The position numbers and the translations under genes are program-made. A model generated the notes under the pieces. The model made no database searches and was not told where the DNA came from. It was given only the letters and a program-made list of their open reading frames with translations. DNA of 45,019 nucleotides from Bacillota bacterium. GTDB taxonomy: Bacteria; Bacillota; Sulfobacillia; Sulfobacillales; Sulfobacillaceae. The DNA lies in assembly GCA_021820965.1 (NCBI GenBank), contig JAKACZ010000038.1, positions 1 to 45,019 on the forward strand, read 5' to 3'. How positions within the stretch are numbered: the first letter of the stretch is position 1; every line of letters starts with the position of its first letter. Of the stretch, positions 6,898 to 15,520 are shown piece after piece.

Positions 6898-7170
6898 TTA
6901 ACGCCATAGCTTCTGCCAGGTGCTGGTCTGCCCCCGAACACCCTTCTTATTGCCATACTGCACCGCGTCAAACTCTCCCGCTGCTTCGAAATGTCCTCGA
7001 TCAAGGTCCAGAGTTTGAACGCGAAGATTGTGGCCGCGGATGGTGAGCGTGCCCATCGTGGTTGACAGCACAATAGTGTCGTCATCAAAATTGTCGACGT
7101 GCTGTACCCCGGATAAGGAGAGATGTTGGCGGTTTACTAGACTCACAGAATGATCAGGCTTCTCGTCCAT
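6898..7170 (-). CDS. yabP: Sporulation protein YabP
   Basis: The protein has 90 residues. The core HLSLSGVQHVDNFDDDTIVL and the TTMGTLTIRGHNLRVQTLDL segment match the YabP/YqfC family of small beta-rich sporulation proteins. It lies directly upstream of yabQ. In Bacillus yabP and yabQ are transcribed during sporulation and the product helps assemble the cortex. No membrane segment is seen. Confidence 0.85.
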   Translation of the reverse strand: MDEKPDHSVSLVNRQHLSLSGVQHVDNFDDDTIVLSTTMGTLTIRGHNLRVQTLDLDRGHFEAAGEFDAVQYGNKKGVRGQTSTWQKLWR

Positions 7171-7231
7171 GCGACAAACCTCTTTTCAAAGCGGGCTATC
7201 CTCTTTTCATCTTATGGATAGGCGAGTCGCT

Positions 7232-7471
7232 TTAGACCTGTCGATACAAAGTTCCGGCCTCTTTGGCGGGAACATTTTCCCGAATGGCTTCGACAATCAC
7301 CGTCCGCGGGCCCGACGGTGTGTCAATCGTAATTTGATCACCAATCTTAACTTCGTACCCTGCCTTGACCATGTGGCCATTAACCGTGACTCGCCCCATA
7401 TCCAACGCCTCTTTCGCCACCGTTCGACGCTTAATAATGCGGCTCACTTTCAGATACTTATCAATGCGCAT
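7232..7471 (-). CDS. rqcP: S4-domain RNA-binding protein RqcP (YabO/HslR family)
   Basis: The protein has 79 residues from ATG 7471, preceded by GAGGAAGGGG; the upstream extension to 7510 lacks support. It starts MRIDKYLKVSRIIKRRTVAK, the canonical S4 alpha-L motif, and continues KEALDMGRVTVNG. RqcP works with RqcH in ribosome quality control, adding alanine tails to nascent chains stalled on 50S subunits. In Bacillus yabO also lies between mazG and yabP. Confidence 0.85.
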   Translation of the reverse strand: MRIDKYLKVSRIIKRRTVAKEALDMGRVTVNGHMVKAGYEVKIGDQITIDTPSGPRTVIVEAIRENVPAKEAGTLYRQV

Positions 7472-7540
7472 ACTAGCCCCTTCCTCAAAAAAAGCGGAGG
7501 CCATGCGCAAGACCGCACGACCTCCAATGCCGGAATTAAA

Positions 7541-7816
7541 CTATTTGCCGACCGATTCCTTAAGCGCCTTGCCGGCCTTAAACGCAGGAACCCGGCTGGA
7601 AGAGATCTCCAAAGTTGCTCCAGTCCGGGGGTTGCGGCCCACGCGGGCTGCACGATCACGCACTTCGAAGGTGCCGAATCCCACCAAAGAAACGCGCTCA
7701 CCCTTGGTCAATGCAGACTCAATGCTTTCCACGACGGCGTTGACCGCACGTTCCGCATCCTTCTTCGTCATGCTGGCTCGCTCTGCCACCTCGGTTACCA
7801 ACTCTGCCTTATTCAA
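7541..7816 (-). CDS. hup: HU family DNA-binding protein
   Basis: The protein has 91 residues starting at TTG 7816, with GGAGGG upstream ([20 protein letters not shown]). The [20 protein letters not shown] segment and RNPRTG arm are the HU/IHF signature; the arm intercalates into the minor groove. HU is the main histone-like protein of the nucleoid. It stands where Bacillus has yabN/mazG-yabO. The weak TTG start is unusual for such an abundant protein but is supported by the binding site. Confidence 0.95.
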   Translation of the reverse strand: MNKAELVTEVAERASMTKKDAERAVNAVVESIESALTKGERVSLVGFGTFEVRDRAARVGRNPRTGATLEISSSRVPAFKAGKALKESVGK

Positions 7817-7860
7817 TCTGGTCCCTCCTAATCAGATTCGTTACGGATTTTCGCATCCAG

Positions 7861-8754
7861 TTATTCGCCAAGACTTCTGGAAATCCTTTTTTTACCGCCA
7901 TTCCTCGACTTGGCGCCGGTTTCCTGCGCCACTTCTGCCAATTTTCTCCACAAGGCCCACTCGGCGTCCTGATGATGGATGCTCCCGCCTGCGGCAACCG
8001 CCCAGGCGGCATCTGCCAGAATTTCCTCTATTTTCTCCGAATCCTTGTCAAAATATACCTCTAGCAAGGCCAGAAATTCTTGATATATGGCGCTTTGGGG
8101 AAAGATGCGGGCCTTGCTCAAGCGCTTGGCTGCAACCAGCGCGGGGAAGACCCACGCCGCTGATCGTTGATGCCCGGGTTCCTCTGCCTTGATGTTGTCC
8201 CACTGCTTTCTCACCTCATCGGATGTGTCCCAAGACTCGCCGGAAAAGACGTGAGGGTGACGGCGGATCAACTTTTGAGCCTGACGCGCTGCAACATCGG
8301 CAAAGCTTGTCCCCGACAGCATCGCACCCTGAAATACGACTTGCAGCAGTACATCTCCCAACTCCTCGATGAAGGCGTCGGTATCGTTAGCTACCAGCGC
8401 TTCTGCCGCTTCGTAGCTTTCGTCGAGCAAGTAGCGAATCAGCGTCTCGGGTGTCTGCTTCTTGTCCCAGGGGCAACCATCCGGGCCCAGGAGCCGGTCC
8501 ATCACATAGAGAAGCGGCCCGGCCGCCACCGGAACCCCGGGGAGAGCAAGCGTATCGCCTCTTGCCAATTCGATGCCGGGCAACTGATGAAAGGAAACCT
8601 GGTTAAGCTCCCCGGAAGCCTCGGTGATCTCGACTACCGCATCATCTGGAAAGTGGCCCTGAAAGTGCTTGTGAACATCGGACCCCGAGACGGGTCCAGG
8701 TATGATGAAGCGGTTCTCTTCATCATTCCAATCCTTCAGTACCCAGTGCGCCAT
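7861..8754 (-). CDS. mazG: MazG-family nucleoside triphosphate pyrophosphohydrolase
   Basis: The protein has about 297 residues from ATG 8754, with GGGGAGG upstream. The MazG domain starts at about residue 90: LLYVMDRLLGPDGCPWDKKQ, TPETLIRYLLDESYEAAEAL, then EELGDVLLQVVFQ. This matches the EExxE metal-binding helix pattern. A second, degenerate half follows. The N-terminal 85 residues lack the full tetrapyrrole methylase domain found in Bacillus YabN and seem to be a shortened relic. MazG hydrolyses (d)NTPs to the monophosphates and can clear abnormal nucleotides. Confidence 0.85.
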   Translation of the reverse strand: MAHWVLKDWNDEENRFIIPGPVSGSDVHKHFQGHFPDDAVVEITEASGELNQVSFHQLPGIELARGDTLALPGVPVAAGPLLYVMDRLLGPDGCPWDKKQTPETLIRYLLDESYEAAEALVANDTDAFIEELGDVLLQVVFQGAMLSGTSFADVAARQAQKLIRRHPHVFSGESWDTSDEVRKQWDNIKAEEPGHQRSAAWVFPALVAAKRLSKARIFPQSAIYQEFLALLEVYFDKDSEKIEEILADAAWAVAAGGSIHHQDAEWALWRKLAEVAQETGAKSRNGGKKRISRSLGE

Positions 8755-8835
8755 CAAGAACCTCCCCGTGCCCCACATGTTTAAATGGCCTGCCGTAGGC
8801 ATTAGTATAACAAAACGCTCGAAAGATCCCTTATT

Positions 8836-10353
8836 TTAACGTTCTTTGAGACTTTTCCTGACCGCCGTCAATTCGCCGGAGAGAATCATGACGCTCGTAT
8901 AGATGACCACCCCCAAAAGTACGGCCAATCCGGTATGCAGCCACCGGGCGCATCCCCACAACTGAATCATCCAGAGATGAAGGCCCATCGCCATCAGTAC
9001 CGTTCCCGCCAGGGGCCAGGCAAGTCTTCTAAACGGATGCGTGCCGGAACCCACAATCCGCGTCCAATCACGCCAGTTTAGATAGGCGGAGGTGGCGGCC
9101 GCTCCCACCGATCCGATGGCCGCCCCGCGAATGCCCCAATAAGGAATCGCGGTAAGCCACCATGTGAGCCCAAATTTCACGCACGCTCCATAAATGAGAT
9201 TTCGCACCGGCACCCACCCGTGGCCGGAGGCTTGCAGCGAAGATCCCATCACCTGCTGAATAGCCAGTATCGGCGACCCGAGTGCCAATACTTTGAGCGC
9301 ACCGGCCGCGCCCGATTCGCCATAGAGAAGCCATGTCAAGGGACGGGCCAGGATAATTAAGCCCCCCGCCATCGGCAGTCCCAACAGCCAGACCAGGTGA
9401 ATAGCTTGATCAACCTTACGGTTGGCCCCAACTCTGTCTTGGGCGACGATGGCGCGGGCAATAGCGGGCACTAATGAAACCGCCAATGCCGCGCCCACCA
9501 CCATGGTCAAGTTAATTAAGGGCATTGCCTCGCCGCTGAGCTGACCAAATTGCGCCGTGGCCTTTTCCATGCTGAGTCCGATCAGCCGTAGACGCGAGGG
9601 AACAAACATTGAATCCGCCATCAGCATCAGCGGAAACAATAACCCGGAAAAAGACATGGGGAGCGCCACGCCCACCAGTCGACAGAGTTCTCGGCCGGGA
9701 AACCGCCCTTTCAGCGACCAGTGCCCCGCCTTGCCCCGCTCAATCCCCAAAAACAGCATCCCGACAAACGCACCAATAGGCGCACCGACAGTTGCCCCAG
9801 CCGCCGCCTTATCCACACCGCTGGGCAGGAAGTGATAAGCGAGCGGAAACATCACCATAACCCGGGTCACTTGCTCTAAGATTTGAGACACAGCGGTGGG
9901 ACGCATCTCCTGCCGTCCCTGAAAGTATCCGCGAAAGCCGGCTTCCAAGGCCACAAACGTCAATGCCGGTGCCAACGCCCGGATCGCCCACACCGAGGCG
10001 GGTTCGTGAAACAGTGCCCGCGAAATCCAGGGGGCGGCCCACTCCATCGCCAGGCCGAGCCAAAGTCCGACCACTCCTAAGGCAAACTGCGCCCAAGACG
10101 CAAGATGCTCGGCCGCCTCCGCCTCGCCGCCGGAAAGCTTTTCCGCGGTCTGTTTGGCCATAGCCGTTGGGATCCCGTTGACGGACACAGCCAGCAGGAT
10201 GGCGTATAGCGGGTACGCCATCTGAAAAAGGCCGACACCATAATCGCCAAGCACCCGCGGCAAGAAGATCCGGTAGACGGCTCCGATTAATTTCGAGACA
10301 AACGAGCCGATCGAAAGCCAAAGCGCTCCCCGCCATACGGAATTCTTCGCCAT
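8836..10353 (-). CDS. spoVB: Polysaccharide/lipid flippase of the MOP superfamily, SpoVB-like
   Basis: The protein has about 505 residues with roughly 14 hydrophobic segments. It starts MAKNSVWRGALWLSIGSFVS and continues KLIGAVYRIFLPRVLGDYGV, the standard N-terminus of SpoVB/MurJ-type flippases. The start is ATG 10353, after GGGGGG; ATG 10368 is possible. SpoVB acts in spore cortex synthesis, probably by moving lipid-linked peptidoglycan precursor. It lies next to mazG as in Bacillus. MurJ-like housekeeping flippases look similar, so the sporulation role rests on gene order. Confidence 0.8.
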   Translation of the reverse strand: MAKNSVWRGALWLSIGSFVSKLIGAVYRIFLPRVLGDYGVGLFQMAYPLYAILLAVSVNGIPTAMAKQTAEKLSGGEAEAAEHLASWAQFALGVVGLWLGLAMEWAAPWISRALFHEPASVWAIRALAPALTFVALEAGFRGYFQGRQEMRPTAVSQILEQVTRVMVMFPLAYHFLPSGVDKAAAGATVGAPIGAFVGMLFLGIERGKAGHWSLKGRFPGRELCRLVGVALPMSFSGLLFPLMLMADSMFVPSRLRLIGLSMEKATAQFGQLSGEAMPLINLTMVVGAALAVSLVPAIARAIVAQDRVGANRKVDQAIHLVWLLGLPMAGGLIILARPLTWLLYGESGAAGALKVLALGSPILAIQQVMGSSLQASGHGWVPVRNLIYGACVKFGLTWWLTAIPYWGIRGAAIGSVGAAATSAYLNWRDWTRIVGSGTHPFRRLAWPLAGTVLMAMGLHLWMIQLWGCARWLHTGLAVLLGVVIYTSVMILSGELTAVRKSLKER

Positions 10354-10419
10354 AGGAGCCCCCCGCATGTCCTCTCAGCTGAGGATATGCCCCCCCTCCG
10401 GCAAAGAGACCTGACCGCT

Positions 10420-11724
10420 TTACGCCAGCGCCTCTTTCCGCATGCGGCGAAATGTCTGATCGACCGCTTGAATAGTCTCTTCGATGTGAGCGACGTCGTG
10501 CACCGCCGAAACAAACCAGGCTTCAAAGCGGCTCGGCGCCAAGTAGATTCCTTGCTCCAACATCAATCGGTGAAACAGCGCGAATTGACGACTGTCGGCA
10601 GCCAGCGCGGATGTATAGTTCGTCACACTCTCTGCCCCAAAGAACACGGTAAATCCGGATCCAGCCCGGTTAATGGAGATCGGGATTCCCTGACGCTGCG
10701 CCAAGTGCAGAATTGATGCTGCCAGATCGTTGGCCAGCCTGTCCATGCGAGGATAGGGATTAGTCTCCCGAAGTACTCTAAGCGTCGCCAATCCTGTCGC
10801 CGAGGATAGCGGATTACCCGCCAGGGTCCCCGCTTGGAACATCCCGCCGTTTGGAGACACCAGCTTCATGATCTCGGAGCGGCCGCCATAGGCGCCCGCG
10901 GGAAGGCCCCCGCCAATAATTTTTCCGAGTGCATACAAATCGGGGATCACTCCCAAAAGCGCGCCGGCCGATCCATAATGAAACCGATATGCGGTAATAA
11001 CTTCATCAAAAATGAGCAACGCGCCCGCCTCTCGGGTAAGCCGCGCCATCTCCTCAAGATAGCCAGGGATAGGGTTGACAATGCCCATATTGCCGACAAT
11101 GGGTTCCGTGAGGACGCACGCCACTTCACTCCCCACCTCGGCTAAGGTTTCTCTCAGCCGCTCAATGTCATTGAACGGAAGACTAATGACGTCCTGCACC
11201 ACCCCCTGGGGAATCCCGAGGCTATCCGCGGTGCCGACCGTCGAAGCCCCGGAACCGGCCCGCACCAACACGGCGTCGCTGTGGCCATGATACGTGCCGT
11301 CGAACTTGATCACTCGGCTGCGGCCCGTGTAGGACCGGGCTAAACGAATGGCAGACATGACCGCTTCGGTGCCCGTCGTGGTCAAACGCACCTGTTCCAA
11401 TCCGGCGATGGAGCGCACCAGCTCCTCGGCCAGTAAAATTTCGTCGGGATGCGGGGCTCCGGTGAGAGGGCCTCGTTTCAAGGCGGCCTCGCCCGCGGCC
11501 GTCACCGCCGGGTGGCTATGACCTAATACCAATGGACCGAAAGCTGCCAAGTAATCAATATAGCGGTTTTGATCGACATCAACCAGATAGGGGCCCTCAC
11601 CACGCTCGATCACCAGCGGCGGATTGCCGCCGACGGCCGCAAAGGAACGCGCCGGGGAATTGACCCCGCCGGAAATGACCGCGGTGGCCCGTTCGAACCA
11701 TCTCTTGGACTGTTCGCGACTCAT
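10420..11724 (-). CDS. hemL: Glutamate-1-semialdehyde 2,1-aminomutase
   Basis: The protein has 434 residues from ATG 11724, with AAGGAGG seven bases before it. It is a class III PLP aminotransferase: GGVNSPARSF at the N-terminus, TGTEAVMSAIRLAR, then FDEVITAYRF and ALGKIIGGGLPAGAYGG, which contains the PLP lysine. HemL makes 5-aminolevulinate from glutamate semialdehyde, the entry step of tetrapyrrole synthesis. No other haem gene is in the window, and hemL is not in this position in Bacillus. It probably joined the cluster separately, together with the adjacent two-component system. Confidence 0.93.
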   Translation of the reverse strand: MSREQSKRWFERATAVISGGVNSPARSFAAVGGNPPLVIERGEGPYLVDVDQNRYIDYLAAFGPLVLGHSHPAVTAAGEAALKRGPLTGAPHPDEILLAEELVRSIAGLEQVRLTTTGTEAVMSAIRLARSYTGRSRVIKFDGTYHGHSDAVLVRAGSGASTVGTADSLGIPQGVVQDVISLPFNDIERLRETLAEVGSEVACVLTEPIVGNMGIVNPIPGYLEEMARLTREAGALLIFDEVITAYRFHYGSAGALLGVIPDLYALGKIIGGGLPAGAYGGRSEIMKLVSPNGGMFQAGTLAGNPLSSATGLATLRVLRETNPYPRMDRLANDLAASILHLAQRQGIPISINRAGSGFTVFFGAESVTNYTSALAADSRQFALFHRLMLEQGIYLAPSRFEAWFVSAVHDVAHIEETIQAVDQTFRRMRKEALA

Positions 11725-11859
11725 CAGTGTCCTCCTTAAATCCAGTAGTTGCGCTGCAATTATCGCACCAAATCGCCCTGGCCGCTTATCGAGAGCGCGA
11801 CTCGGCACGCGGCATTGTCGCAGGCCCTTATAATGGGAACCAGGGGGGTGGGACGCCCG

Positions 11860-12525
11860 ATGAAAATATTGGTGATTGAGGATGAGCCACGAGTGGCCGA
11901 ATTGTTGCAGCGAGGGTTATCGCGAGCCCAGCACGTAGTGGATATCGCGCAGAGCGGGCAAGACGGTTTAATGATGGCGGCCGATGGGCATTACGACGCG
12001 GTTGTTGTGGATGTGATGCTCCCCGATATCGACGGGTTCATGGTTGCGCACCAACTCCGCGATCGCGGCGATCATTTTCCTATTTTGATGCTAACCGCCC
12101 GGGACACTATTGACGACAAGGTTATGGGATTTCGCAGCGGGGCGGATGACTACCTTACCAAGCCCTTTGCGTTTGAGGAATTATTAGCCCGCTTAGATGC
12201 GCTGGCCCGCCGTGCCGAGGGGTTCCAACCCAACGACGAGCTGGTGGTGGGGCCCTTAAAGCGCTCGGGCATGACCGTCTATTGCCAGGGTCAGCCTCTG
12301 GATTTAACCCCCAAGGAATTCCAGGTGCTTGACCTACTCATGCGTCACGCCAACCAGGTGTTAACTCGCGAGCAAATTCTTGACTATGTCTGGTCGACCG
12401 ACGCAGATCCGATTGCCAATGTGGTAGACCGGGTTGTGGCGCGGCTCAGGAAAAAAATCGAATCCGTCCACGGATCGCCCGTAGTAGCGACCGTCCGTGG
12501 ATTCGGTTACGTGATCCGAAAATGA
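11860..12525 (+). CDS. Two-component response regulator, OmpR/PhoB family
   Basis: The protein has 221 residues from ATG 11860. The receiver domain (residues 1-115) starts MKILVIEDEP and has the phosphoacceptor D51 in VVVDVMLPDIDGF, T in MLTARD, and K in DYLTKPF. The C-terminal winged helix (about 125-220) contains LTPKEFQVLDLLMRHANQVL and ends ATVRGFGYVIRK. It is divergent from hemL. Its stop overlaps the kinase start by four bases (ATGA), so the pair is translationally coupled. The regulon cannot be inferred from sequence. Confidence 0.95.
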   Translation: MKILVIEDEPRVAELLQRGLSRAQHVVDIAQSGQDGLMMAADGHYDAVVVDVMLPDIDGFMVAHQLRDRGDHFPILMLTARDTIDDKVMGFRSGADDYLTKPFAFEELLARLDALARRAEGFQPNDELVVGPLKRSGMTVYCQGQPLDLTPKEFQVLDLLMRHANQVLTREQILDYVWSTDADPIANVVDRVVARLRKKIESVHGSPVVATVRGFGYVIRK

Positions 12526-13853
12526 AGCCATCAACCAGCCACACCGAGGCACGCCTCCTTAGACGATTGCAGTGGCGGCTAGCCTTAGGCTTTGCTATTG
12601 CCTTTCTCGTTTTCGACGTGATCGTCGTGGGCCTTACCTATGTCGTGCTCGACTACCATATCATCGGCGAAGCCAAGGCGGCCATCGAGGCCGTCTGGGA
12701 GCGGGAACCGCCTGAGTCTCTTATCGATGGCAATGAAACTCTGGGGCGGCCAGCCAACTCCCATCCCGCCGCCGTCCGCAGCGACGATGTTCCGCCCGTG
12801 GTGACTTGGCTATTTAATAAATACGGGCACCACAATACTGGCCCCACCAGCCTATATGGGCTTCCCGTTCCGGTCAACGCGATTCTCCCCGATCAGGCCC
12901 TTCTCCAGCAAATGCCCCATAGCCACCAAGCGCTCTGGGCTGTGGTCAAAAGCCGCCAGTATCGAGTGTTGGTCGGCTCTCGCCCTATTTGGAAGGGCTC
13001 CACATACCTGGGAGCCGAACAGAGCGTATATTCCATGGGCCGATTAGGGCAATTAATGGGCGGGCTTATTGTGGTCGATTTGGAACTTTCAGCGTTGGCC
13101 GTCGCGCTCATCATAGTTTTGGCCTTTTGGCTCTCGGGGCGTGCCCTGGTACCCATTCGCCAGGCGCTGCGCCGGCAGCGCGACTTCATTCAGGACGTTT
13201 CACACGAACTTCGCACACCGCTGACGATTATCAAATCCAGTTTGGAGCTGGCGCTGGGCGAGAGCGAGCGGTCGGAAGTTGATAACGCTGTGAGAAACAC
13301 CCTGTCCGAGGTTGACTACGTGACACGGATGATGGGTGACCTGGCCATGTTGGCCCGCATCGATTCCGGGGCCACCTTAGTCGAGCCGGAAGTCTTTGAT
13401 CTAGTGCAACTGGCGCAGGAGGTGGTTCAGGGACTGACTCCGCTGGCAAGCCAGCGTGGCGTCGAGGTCACGTTTCGGCGCGAAGGCGACGAGACCAACG
13501 CCGTCGGAGATCCGGTACAAATCCGCCAGCTGCTTTTAATACTGTTGGACAACGCCTTAAAGTATAACCATCCTGGTGGGACGGCCTCTCTCACCGTGAC
13601 GATGAAACCGACAGTGGTCGGCCTTACGGTGGAAAATACCGGCCCGGGGATTCCGCCCGAGGATCTGCCCTACGTCTTTGATCGGTTCTACCGCAGCCGT
13701 TCCACCAATCGCCTGGCTCCCGGCAGCGGCTTGGGCCTGGCGATTGCTGATTGGGTTGTCAAAGCCCATAAGGGGCACATTCGCCTTTCTAGCGAGCCCG
13801 GCCACGGAACCCGTGTAATGGTGGAGTGGCCGCGCCACTGGGAGAGAACGTAG
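12522..13853 (+). CDS. Sensor histidine kinase, membrane-bound
   Basis: The protein has 443 residues. Two membrane segments (about 18-45 and 185-208) flank an extracytoplasmic sensor region of about 140 residues of unknown ligand. The HisKA domain has the phosphorylated H228 in FIQDVSHELRTPL. The ATP-binding domain has the N box (LLILLDNALKYN), G1 (ENTGPGIPPEDL), F box (FDRFYRS) and G2 (GSGLGLAIADWV). No clear HAMP domain is present beyond the short juxtamembrane helix (RALVPIRQALRRQ). It phosphorylates the upstream-encoded regulator. Confidence 0.95.
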   Translation: MKPSTSHTEARLLRRLQWRLALGFAIAFLVFDVIVVGLTYVVLDYHIIGEAKAAIEAVWEREPPESLIDGNETLGRPANSHPAAVRSDDVPPVVTWLFNKYGHHNTGPTSLYGLPVPVNAILPDQALLQQMPHSHQALWAVVKSRQYRVLVGSRPIWKGSTYLGAEQSVYSMGRLGQLMGGLIVVDLELSALAVALIIVLAFWLSGRALVPIRQALRRQRDFIQDVSHELRTPLTIIKSSLELALGESERSEVDNAVRNTLSEVDYVTRMMGDLAMLARIDSGATLVEPEVFDLVQLAQEVVQGLTPLASQRGVEVTFRREGDETNAVGDPVQIRQLLLILLDNALKYNHPGGTASLTVTMKPTVVGLTVENTGPGIPPEDLPYVFDRFYRSRSTNRLAPGSGLGLAIADWVVKAHKGHIRLSSEPGHGTRVMVEWPRHWERT

Positions 13854-13859
13854 CCAAAA

Positions 13860-13897
13860 CAAAAAACCGCAATGATCTTGCGGCGAGATCATTGCGG
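13860..13897 (-). terminator. Intrinsic terminator of spoVT
   Basis: A perfect 12-bp stem (13867-13878 with 13886-13897) has a 7-base loop. On the minus strand it is followed directly by TTTTTTGTTTT. This is a strong intrinsic terminator for leftward transcription from spoVT. It also lies just after the rightward histidine kinase gene, but no T-tract follows in that direction, so it is only weakly bidirectional. Confidence 0.85.
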
Positions 13898-13930
13898 ACT
13901 CCCACGGTACCTTTTGCTGTTATCCCTATC

Positions 13931-14485
13931 CTACTGCTCCATTTGTTTGGCCAGGAAGCCCGCAGCCGTCTCCGCCAGCTTGATTTCCATGTCTCCCATT
14001 TTTACGTCGGGTTCCCGGCTGCAAATGATAATCGCGCCAATCGGATCCCCTTCGGCAATGATGGGCGCAATGACTTCCGCGACAAACTTGTCCTCGTCCT
14101 CGTCTCCGATGATACTGCCCTTGGGACGGTGATCACCGCGATTGAAGAAAAGCGTTTTCCGGTCCTCCATGGCCTTTTCGACGAGCACGCCCAGGGCCTT
14201 GTTGAGAAACTCCTTTTTAGGAGCTCCCGCCGCCGCAATAACCGCATCACGGTCCGCGATGAGCGCAATATGACCGATCGCCTCATACAAGGAATCAGCG
14301 TATTCCTTGGCAAAGTCACCAAGCTCACCAATGGGTGAGTACTTTTTGAGAATGACTTCGCCGTCCCGGTCTACGAAGATTTCCAGCGGGTCACCCTCGC
14401 GGATCCTCAGGGTTCGTCGAATCTCTTTCGGGATCACCACGCGGCCCAAATCATCGATTCGGCGGACGATTCCCGTAGCCTTCAA
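13931..14485 (-). CDS. spoVT: Stage V sporulation regulator SpoVT
   Basis: The protein has 184 residues. The N-terminal AbrB-type swapped-hairpin DNA-binding domain (1-50) reads MKATGIVRRIDDLGRVVIPK, EIRRTLRIREGDPLEIFVD. A GAF-like domain (about 58-180) follows, with IALIADRDAVIAAAGA. The length matches Bacillus SpoVT. It is a forespore regulator that adjusts sigma-G-dependent genes, and its GAF ligand is unknown. It is downstream of mfd as in Bacillus, though a PrsA-like gene intervenes. A sigma-G-like promoter lies upstream. Confidence 0.95.
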   Translation of the reverse strand: MKATGIVRRIDDLGRVVIPKEIRRTLRIREGDPLEIFVDRDGEVILKKYSPIGELGDFAKEYADSLYEAIGHIALIADRDAVIAAAGAPKKEFLNKALGVLVEKAMEDRKTLFFNRGDHRPKGSIIGDEDEDKFVAEVIAPIIAEGDPIGAIIICSREPDVKMGDMEIKLAETAAGFLAKQMEQ

Positions 14486-14520
14486 ATGAGCGCCCCCCTT
14501 TCCCGTCGCATCTTCAGAGG

Positions 14521-14550
14521 TAGTATATCGAGTGCGATTCCGGATTATGC
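14521..14550 (-). promoter_or_regulatory. Putative sigma-G/F-type promoter of spoVT
   Basis: On the minus strand GCATA (14546-14550) is followed by an 18-base spacer and TATACTA (14521-14527). This resembles the forespore consensus (about GNATA and CATACTA). It lies about 36 bases upstream of the spoVT start. SpoVT is known to be made under sigma-G in Bacillus, which supports the reading. No vegetative consensus is apparent here. Confidence 0.4.
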
Positions 14551-14581
14551 GTTTTTTCCAATTTTACCGAATGGTAGGAAG

Positions 14582-15520
14582 TCACGTGTTCATCAACCGG
14601 ATTTTCTCGGTTTTCTTCAGATTTGCCGCCCACCCATCAAACATGGTCATCTGGGCTTTCTCCACCAACTCGGCCTCAATAGCGGGTCTGACCGCATGAA
14701 ACGGAATCGTCGCGCCTCGTCGAGATGCTTGAACTTCGATGATAGAGTAGCCCAAAGGCCCTTTCACTATACTCATGCGGTTTGGGCGCAGTCTGGCGAT
14801 GGCATTAAGCCAGTCCTTGGGCAGGGCTGAGGACGCCCCAAACTGCACCCACCCCCGGCTGCCACCCTGATTTTTATATGCGTCGCGTGAATCTCGTAGG
14901 GCCAGCGCCCCAAAGCTGGCGCCTTTTTTTAACTGGGTGATGATCGACTCGGCTTCGGCCTTGGACTGAACGGTAATACCCCGCAACAGGACTTCGGGCG
15001 GCGATACGTAAAATGCCTGGTTGTTGGTGTAATAGCGCTCTTCGTCGGCCACCGACGGGTGGGGAACCGTAGCCGTAACCCGGTTAAAGGCTGCCTTCAA
15101 AATGAACTGCTGCGCCACATACTGCCGAAAGGAAGAGAGGGGGAGATTGTTGCGGGAAAGACGCTGGTTAAAGACGGCTGGCCCGCCTACGGCCGGCATT
15201 AGGTGTTGTTTTATCCAGATCCCGGCCTGGTTTTGTGCCTGACCTGGGGAGATAACCTTATGTGCCAGCGCCCATTGGATGACCAGCGCTTGCTCTGCCA
15301 GCGTAGCCGCTCCGCTCTGCTTTGCTGAGCGGCTCTGATCAAGCGTGACGCTTTGGATGACTTGACTGGCTTTAAGGGCTCTATTGAGCTGGTTCTCGGT
15401 AATCCGTATGCGACCCGCCATGGCAACCGTGCGGTTGGTTCCGCACCCGGCCAACCCGATCAAGCTAATACCGGCGATCACCCCCGCCCAGGCCCAGCCG
15501 CTCATTTTTCTCGACAGCAT
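14582..15520 (-). CDS. PrsA/SurA-type parvulin peptidyl-prolyl isomerase lipoprotein
   Basis: The protein has 312 residues. A lipoprotein signal peptide with lipobox LAGC (cysteine at about residue 26) anchors it outside the membrane. A SurA-like N-terminal region (GRIRITENQLNRALKASQVI) precedes the parvulin domain (about 160-260), with VSPPEVLLRGITVQ, then KKGASFGALALRDSRD and GYSIIEVQASRRG. It probably folds exported proteins. Its start at 15520, after GGGGG and AAGG, overlaps the 3' end of mfd by 56 bases. The family in Bacillus is PrsA, but orthology is not certain. Confidence 0.8.
   Translation of the reverse strand: MLSRKMSGWAWAGVIAGISLIGLAGCGTNRTVAMAGRIRITENQLNRALKASQVIQSVTLDQSRSAKQSGAATLAEQALVIQWALAHKVISPGQAQNQAGIWIKQHLMPAVGGPAVFNQRLSRNNLPLSSFRQYVAQQFILKAAFNRVTATVPHPSVADEERYYTNNQAFYVSPPEVLLRGITVQSKAEAESIITQLKKGASFGALALRDSRDAYKNQGGSRGWVQFGASSALPKDWLNAIARLRPNRMSIVKGPLGYSIIEVQASRRGATIPFHAVRPAIEAELVEKAQMTMFDGWAANLKKTEKIRLMNT

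Noticed and set aside
7365..8192. Plus-strand frame of 275 codons across rqcP, hup and mazG
   Set aside because: It spans three well-supported minus-strand genes and their gaps and has no recognisable domain.
10368..10384. Palindrome CTCAGCTGAG between hemL and spoVB as a terminator
   Set aside because: It is a perfect palindrome without a loop and has no T-tract on either strand.
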